Assembly (NCBI GenBank): GCA_035378845.1
Contig: DAOSUP010000009.1
Coordinates: 1 to 64,000 of the forward strand
Direction of reading: 5' to 3'
Source of the DNA: JAKOUL01 sp035378845
Lineage (GTDB): Bacteria > Dictyoglomota > Dictyoglomia > Dictyoglomales > Dictyoglomaceae
DNA length: 64,000 nt
The notes under the pieces were generated by a model, which made no database searches, was not told the DNA's origin, and was given only the letters and a program-made list of their open reading frames with translations. Position numbers and translations under genes: made by a program. Shown here piece by piece: positions 60,257 through 64,000 of this stretch. Each line of letters begins with the position of its first letter. Within the stretch, counting starts at the first letter, position 1.

Positions 60257-60694
60257 ATGATACCATCAAGTGTTACAATTGGTCTTACTATGGGGAGTCT
60301 TGTGGCATTCTTGTTCTTGATTGCTAATCTTTACAACCTTCTTAATCTATTCAACAAGATTTTTTCTCCAGGTAAACAGTGGGACTTCCTCAAAAAGATG
60401 AGAAATAGGTGGCATTATATTCACTATTTTGGAAACGTTGGAGCATTTATTGCCCTTATTGTTCATGCAGTTCTTCTTGGAAGTTTTGCATCTTTTCTAC
60501 ACTGGATTGTACTGGTATTTATGGGTGTAATGGCTATTTCTGGTTTTACAATGAGATTTTTAAAAGTCTCACCTCAAACTAAACAGAAACTTTTTGGATT
60601 TCATGCACACTGGTATATGTTCCTTATCTTACTTATTTTAATTATTATTGCCCACCTCATTTCCCTACCAGGATTTCCTTATCCATTAGGTTAA
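60257..60694 (+). CDS. Small four-helix membrane protein with conserved His (cytochrome b-like)
   Basis: A 145-residue integral membrane protein with four helices at about 7-29, 57-75, 79-100 and 115-140. Histidines lie at 53, 56, 70, 82, 116, 118 and 133, several in or at the ends of helices, as expected for a diheme cytochrome-b-type fold, but no family is recognised with confidence. It precedes a flavoenzyme and rubredoxin, so an electron-carrying membrane anchor is the natural inference. Codon choice (GTT, CTT, GTG rather than GTA) differs from genes to the left. Confidence 0.5.
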   Translation: MIPSSVTIGLTMGSLVAFLFLIANLYNLLNLFNKIFSPGKQWDFLKKMRNRWHYIHYFGNVGAFIALIVHAVLLGSFASFLHWIVLVFMGVMAISGFTMRFLKVSPQTKQKLFGFHAHWYMFLILLILIIIAHLISLPGFPYPLG

Positions 60695-60713
60695 ATCAGT
60701 ATAAGGAGAGCTT

Positions 60714-62663
60714 ATGAAGGAGGGAATAGGGTTTAAAAGGTTATTTGAGCCTATTAGTATTCGTGGGGTGGATATAAGAAATAGAGTTGTTTTCCTTCCA
60801 CATCTCACGCTTTATGCAAGTGCAAGCCATTCTCCTACCGAGAGAGATGTTTATTATTATAGAGAAAGGGCAAAAGGTGGTGTTGGTCTTATAGTTGTAC
60901 CAAGTATGGCAGTTCATCCCAGTGGTTCATATCTCAATATGATCCATGCATTTGACACGAGTAACATTGGAGGCTTGAAGAAGATTGTTGATGCTGTTCA
61001 TGACAATGGTGCAAAGATCTTTGGGCAACTCACACATATGGGAAATCAGACAAGGAGTGTTGAAACATTTGGACCTTTATGGGCACCTTCTGATATACCT
61101 GATTTAACAGTAGGGGAAATTCCAAAACCTATGAGTATTGAGGAAATACATACGCTTATTGAATCATTTGCAAATTCTGCTATGAACCTTATTTATGCAG
61201 GTTTTGATGGTGTTGAAATAAAAGTTGCTCATGATGGTATCCTTGGACAGTTTCTTTCTCCTATAAAAAATGTTAGAAGAGATGAGTATGGTGGCTCTCT
61301 TGAAAATAGATGCAGAATTATTATAGAGATTTTGCAGGCTATAAGAAATAAGATTGGTAATAGACCTCTTGGAGTGAGGCTTGGTATAAATAGGTTTATT
61401 CCTGGAGATTATGGTATTAATGAGGCTATTGAATATGCAAAAATGATTGCTACTGTTGCAGATTATATTAGTACAGATTCTGGCACCTGGGAGAGCATTG
61501 ATAAACTTACTGCGCCTATGACTGTCCCCCAAGGATTTCTGCTTGAAGACATTGCAAAATTAAAGAAAGAAGTGAATATTATTGTAATAGGTCATGGAAG
61601 AATTGTATGGCCACAAATGGCCGAAGATGCTCTTGAAAAAGGTTACTGCGATATGATTGGACTTGCAAGAGCACTCATTGCAGATCCATACTGGGCAAAG
61701 AAGGCTCAGGAAAATAGGTTTGATGAAATTCGTGGTTGTATTGGCTGTAACCAGAAGTGTATGGGTAGACTTCTCCAGAACTTACCTATTAGTTGTGTTC
61801 AAAATCCAACATCAGGACATGAACAGGAATATGGAGAGGATATCCTTTATAAGAAGACTTTAGCACCTAAGAAAGTAGTAATCGTTGGTGGTGGTCCTGC
61901 AGGAATGAAAGCAGCAGATGTTCTTGCAAGAAAGGGTCATAAAGTAGTCCTTTTTGAAAAAGAAAAGATGCTTGGTGGTAGAGTAAACTGGGAAAGTAGG
62001 CTTCCAGGAAGAAGAGAGGTTACTGGGGTTAGCAGATTCCTTATGAAAGAGATGGAAGTACAGAAAGTAGATGTAAGAATGGAAGTTGAGGCGACAGAAG
62101 AAATAGTAAAAAATGAAAGACCAGATATTGTTATCATTGCAACTGGCGCAAAAATTGCTACTTTTGAAATTCCTGGAATTGGAAAAGAGAAAATATTCCA
62201 AACCTTAGATGTACTTGATGGGAAAGTAACAGGTGAAAATGTCCTTGTGGTGGATAATGATTCTACAACAGAAGGAATTGGAGTTGTGAATACACTGCTC
62301 AAACAGGGAAAGAAGGTTCACTGGGTAACTCCATCATTTTTTAATGCTCAGAATGTAACTCCACCAACAGTAATGCCACTCTATCAGATGATTGATAGCA
62401 AGAGTGTGGAGCTTCACCCTATGAGTATTCTTTTGAATTTTGAGGGGAATGTTGCAACCCTTCTCAATCCATACTATGGAAGGCAAGAAAAGGTTGAAGA
62501 TATTGATGCAGTTGTTGTCGTGGGTATAAAGATCCCACAGAAGGACCTTTTTGAAAAACTCAAAGGGAGTATCCCTGAGGTTTATGTTATAGGAGATGCT
62601 GCAGCTCCAAGGGATATTGCAGCATCTCTTGAAGATGCAGTTGGCCTATGTATTAAATTATAA
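60714..62663 (+). CDS. OYE/2,4-dienoyl-CoA reductase-like NADH:flavin oxidoreductase with iron-sulfur cluster
   Basis: A 649-residue modular enzyme. Residues 1-330 are the FMN TIM barrel (IRNRVVFLPHLTLYA, GQLTHMGNQTR). Cys342, Cys345, Cys349 and Cys361 (CIGCNQKC...C) bind a 4Fe-4S cluster with the spacing of trimethylamine dehydrogenase and 2,4-dienoyl-CoA reductase. The FAD/NAD part starts at about 385 (VVIVGGGPAGMKAADVL). It reduces unsaturated acyl or enone substrates using NAD(P)H; the true substrate is unknown. The gene begins 19 bp after the membrane-protein gene, and rubredoxin follows after 12 bp. Confidence 0.85.
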   Translation: MKEGIGFKRLFEPISIRGVDIRNRVVFLPHLTLYASASHSPTERDVYYYRERAKGGVGLIVVPSMAVHPSGSYLNMIHAFDTSNIGGLKKIVDAVHDNGAKIFGQLTHMGNQTRSVETFGPLWAPSDIPDLTVGEIPKPMSIEEIHTLIESFANSAMNLIYAGFDGVEIKVAHDGILGQFLSPIKNVRRDEYGGSLENRCRIIIEILQAIRNKIGNRPLGVRLGINRFIPGDYGINEAIEYAKMIATVADYISTDSGTWESIDKLTAPMTVPQGFLLEDIAKLKKEVNIIVIGHGRIVWPQMAEDALEKGYCDMIGLARALIADPYWAKKAQENRFDEIRGCIGCNQKCMGRLLQNLPISCVQNPTSGHEQEYGEDILYKKTLAPKKVVIVGGGPAGMKAADVLARKGHKVVLFEKEKMLGGRVNWESRLPGRREVTGVSRFLMKEMEVQKVDVRMEVEATEEIVKNERPDIVIIATGAKIATFEIPGIGKEKIFQTLDVLDGKVTGENVLVVDNDSTTEGIGVVNTLLKQGKKVHWVTPSFFNAQNVTPPTVMPLYQMIDSKSVELHPMSILLNFEGNVATLLNPYYGRQEKVEDIDAVVVVGIKIPQKDLFEKLKGSIPEVYVIGDAAAPRDIAASLEDAVGLCIKL

Positions 62664-62675
62664 GGGGGGAATAAT

Positions 62676-62852
62676 ATGAACGAAAAATTAAAGAAGTATA
62701 AATGTAGTGTTTGTGGATTTGTATACGATCCAAAGAATGGCGATCCTTCCCAAGGGATAAAGCCTGGGACAGCATTTGAGGATCTACCAGATGATTGGGT
62801 ATGTCCAGTTTGTGGTTCTCCAAAGGATAAATTTGAGCCATATGAGGGATAA
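62676..62852 (+). CDS. Rubredoxin
   Basis: A 58-residue iron protein, too short for many gene finders. Cys10, Cys13, Cys43 and Cys46 coordinate one Fe (KCSVCGFVYD and WVCPVCGSPK), and GDPSQGIKPGTAFEDLP and the Trp before the second pair fit rubredoxin. It transfers single electrons at low potential and presumably serves the flavoenzyme upstream or a peroxide/oxygen reductase. AAGGGGGGAATA precedes the ATG. Confidence 0.97.
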   Translation: MNEKLKKYKCSVCGFVYDPKNGDPSQGIKPGTAFEDLPDDWVCPVCGSPKDKFEPYEG

Positions 62853-62930
62853 TTATTAATATAAAGCATTCATAGGAGATTTTACTTTTACACTATTTGC
62901 CTTACGAATAATTTTATTACTAACATAATG

Positions 62931-62961
62931 AGGGGGCTTTAGGATAATCCCAAAGCCCCCT
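62931..62961. terminator. Shared hairpin terminator between rubredoxin and the repeat protein
   Basis: A 10-bp stem AGGGGGCTTT / AAAGCCCCCT with an 11-nt loop between convergent genes. T-runs are weak on both strands. Confidence 0.7.
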
Positions 62962-62993
62962 TAACTTAAATTCTATTTATATCAATTTGGATG

Positions 62994-64000
62994 TTATCTC
63001 TTTTTAAGAGGAGATGGTAGGAATTCATCTCTTAAAGAGAAATTAGTAGATGGTGAGAGTTGAAATTTTGAAATGGTAGGATAAGGTCCTGTATTTCCAC
63101 TTGCATCAAGCTTTAATACATATGCATCATAATAACCAGCGCCAAAGGAAGCTGTTAGTCCTGCTGCAATATATCCACCATCATTTGTCTGTTGTATAGA
63201 ATATACATAATCATAATCACTTCCTCCATATATTTTTTGCCATACTAAATTTCCATTAGCATCAAGCTTTAATATATATACATCAGTATAACCAGCGCCA
63301 AAGGAATCTGTATAACCAGCAACAATATATCCACCTTCAATAGTTTGCTGTATGGAACTTGCTCTATCATAACCACTTTCACCAAAAGTTTTTTGCCATA
63401 GTAAATCTCCATTTGTATTAAGCTTTAATACATATACATCATCGTAACCAGTGCCAAAGGAAGCTGTATAACCAGCGACAATATATCCACCATCTGATAC
63501 TTGTTGTATAGAATATGCATAATCATCAGAACTTCCACCAAAAGTTTTTTGCCATTCTAACTCTCCATTTTCATCAAGCTTTAATACATATACATCATAA
63601 CAACCAGCGCCAGAGGAACCTGTCCAACCAGCGACAATATACCCACCATCAGTAGTTTGCTGTATGGAACTTGCCCAGTCGTTATCACTTCCTCCATAAC
63701 TTTTATACCATTCTAACTCTCCATCTGAATCAAGCTTTAATATATATGCATCAATATTACCGCTACCATAGGGATATGTCCAACCTGCAACAATATATCC
63801 ACCATCATTTGTCTGTTGTATAGAATATGCCCAGTCACTGTAAGTTCCCCCATAAGTTTTTTCCCATAGTAACTTTCCATCTGAATCAAGCTTTAATACA
63901 TATACATCGTCATAACCATTTTCAATGGAAACTGTATAACCAGCGACAATATATCCACCATCAGTAGTTTGTTGTACAGAATATGCCCAGTCATCGTTAA
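62994..64000 (-). CDS. Large tandem-repeat surface protein, C-terminal part (5' end outside window)
   Basis: The frame is open to the window edge and ends at TAA 62994. It encodes about 6 copies of a 52-residue repeat: WA-SIQQT-DGGYIVAGYT, then a variable turn, DVYVLKLDANGNL-W-KTYGGS. This is the beta-propeller-like pattern of the delta-60/SBBP-type repeat group on secreted bacterial proteins. The tail after the last repeat (TGPYPTISKFQLSPSTNFSL and on, ending LKKR) has no anchor motif. Probably an extracellular or surface adhesin/repeat protein. Confidence 0.8.
   Translation of the reverse strand, partial: NDDWAYSVQQTTDGGYIVAGYTVSIENGYDDVYVLKLDSDGKLLWEKTYGGTYSDWAYSIQQTNDGGYIVAGWTYPYGSGNIDAYILKLDSDGELEWYKSYGGSDNDWASSIQQTTDGGYIVAGWTGSSGAGCYDVYVLKLDENGELEWQKTFGGSSDDYAYSIQQVSDGGYIVAGYTASFGTGYDDVYVLKLNTNGDLLWQKTFGESGYDRASSIQQTIEGGYIVAGYTDSFGAGYTDVYILKLDANGNLVWQKIYGGSDYDYVYSIQQTNDGGYIAAGLTASFGAGYYDAYVLKLDASGNTGPYPTISKFQLSPSTNFSLRDEFLPSPLKKR
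63108..63893. repeat. Tandem 156-bp DNA repeats coding for 52-residue units
   Basis: AAGCTT occurs once per unit at 63108, 63264, 63420, 63576, 63732 and 63888, exactly 156 bp apart. Sequence between is similar but not identical, with silent differences, so units have diverged from recent duplications. The array continues past the window end. Confidence 0.95.

Noticed and set aside
63108..64000. CRISPR-like array
   Set aside because: The 156-bp period, open reading frame through all units and absence of short identical repeats with unique spacers show coding repeats, not CRISPR.

Overview
The window looks like chromosome of a thermophilic, anaerobic, low-GC, fermentative bacterium. Coding strands are purine-rich with AGA/AGG arginine codons, and pyruvate is handled by a four-subunit pyruvate:ferredoxin oxidoreductase. 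Rubredoxin, old-yellow-enzyme and radical SAM chemistry, a hemicellulose-degrading gene set (GH26, GH4, GH1, a CE7 acetylxylan esterase) and outer-surface-like beta-rich proteins are also present. The mixture of Firmicutes-like and Thermotoga-like genes best fits Dictyoglomus. This is inference from gene content; no 16S gene is in the window. There are no tRNA or rRNA genes, CRISPR arrays, intact insertion sequences or integrated phage.

Layout, left to right. 0-7.6 kb: the tail of mnmE, uppP, an MMPL/RND exporter and a secreted partner in an overlapping rightward run, then a leftward radical SAM YgiQ and CDF cation exporter pair. 7.6-12 kb: a degraded-looking intergenic stretch, then a galactomannan-type locus (esterase, secreted CBM-GH26 mannanase, GH4 alpha-galactosidase). 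12-16.3 kb: phoU convergent with pstSCAB. 16.3-21.1 kb: M28 peptidase, beta-CASP metallo-hydrolase, NapH-like ferredoxin and a DUF4139-like protein. 21.2-22.5 kb: a compact cassette of five very small genes (DUF1659, DUF2922, zinc-ribbon, M15 peptidase, YvrJ) closed by a terminator. 22.5-28.7 kb: GH1 glucosidase, RluA, nitroreductase, a double-HD protein with a near-leaderless promoter, a pilin-like protein carrying two lamin-tail domains, and a frameshifted nuclease-like gene. 28.8-34.3 kb: a class II amidotransferase and a glycerol operon (glpK plus two FAD proteins and DUF1667) behind a terminator-containing leader. 34.3-40.5 kb: a membrane hydrolase, an outer-membrane protein with a Crp/Fnr-type operator, flavodoxin, a sugar-isomerase-like protein and MgtC.

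40.6-41.1 kb is the most informative non-coding segment. It has eleven DnaA boxes in about 250 bp (seven perfect TTATCCACA) and a run of DnaA-trios (TAG repeats) next to them, so it is a likely oriC. Beside it lies a promoter-hairpin-terminator unit with no ORF, a candidate small RNA. Next come class II purE with purC, a BPL_N protein, an NAD-sugar reductase and acetylxylan esterase. A long leftward block then runs from 60.1 to 45.7 kb: heterodimeric ABC exporter, large surface protein, metG-dnaX-ybaB-recR, porCDAB and nfo. At the right end an electron-transfer operon (four-helix membrane protein, OYE-type flavoenzyme, rubredoxin) uses different codons from its neighbours. The window ends inside a leftward gene made of exact 156-bp (52-residue) repeats.

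Functionally, secreted mannanase with cytoplasmic alpha-galactosidase, beta-glucosidase and esterases would feed sugars to glycolysis. POR would then produce acetyl-CoA and reduced ferredoxin, and rubredoxin/OYE/flavodoxin-type carriers provide side routes for electrons. Pst/PhoU, CDF and MgtC cover inorganic ions.
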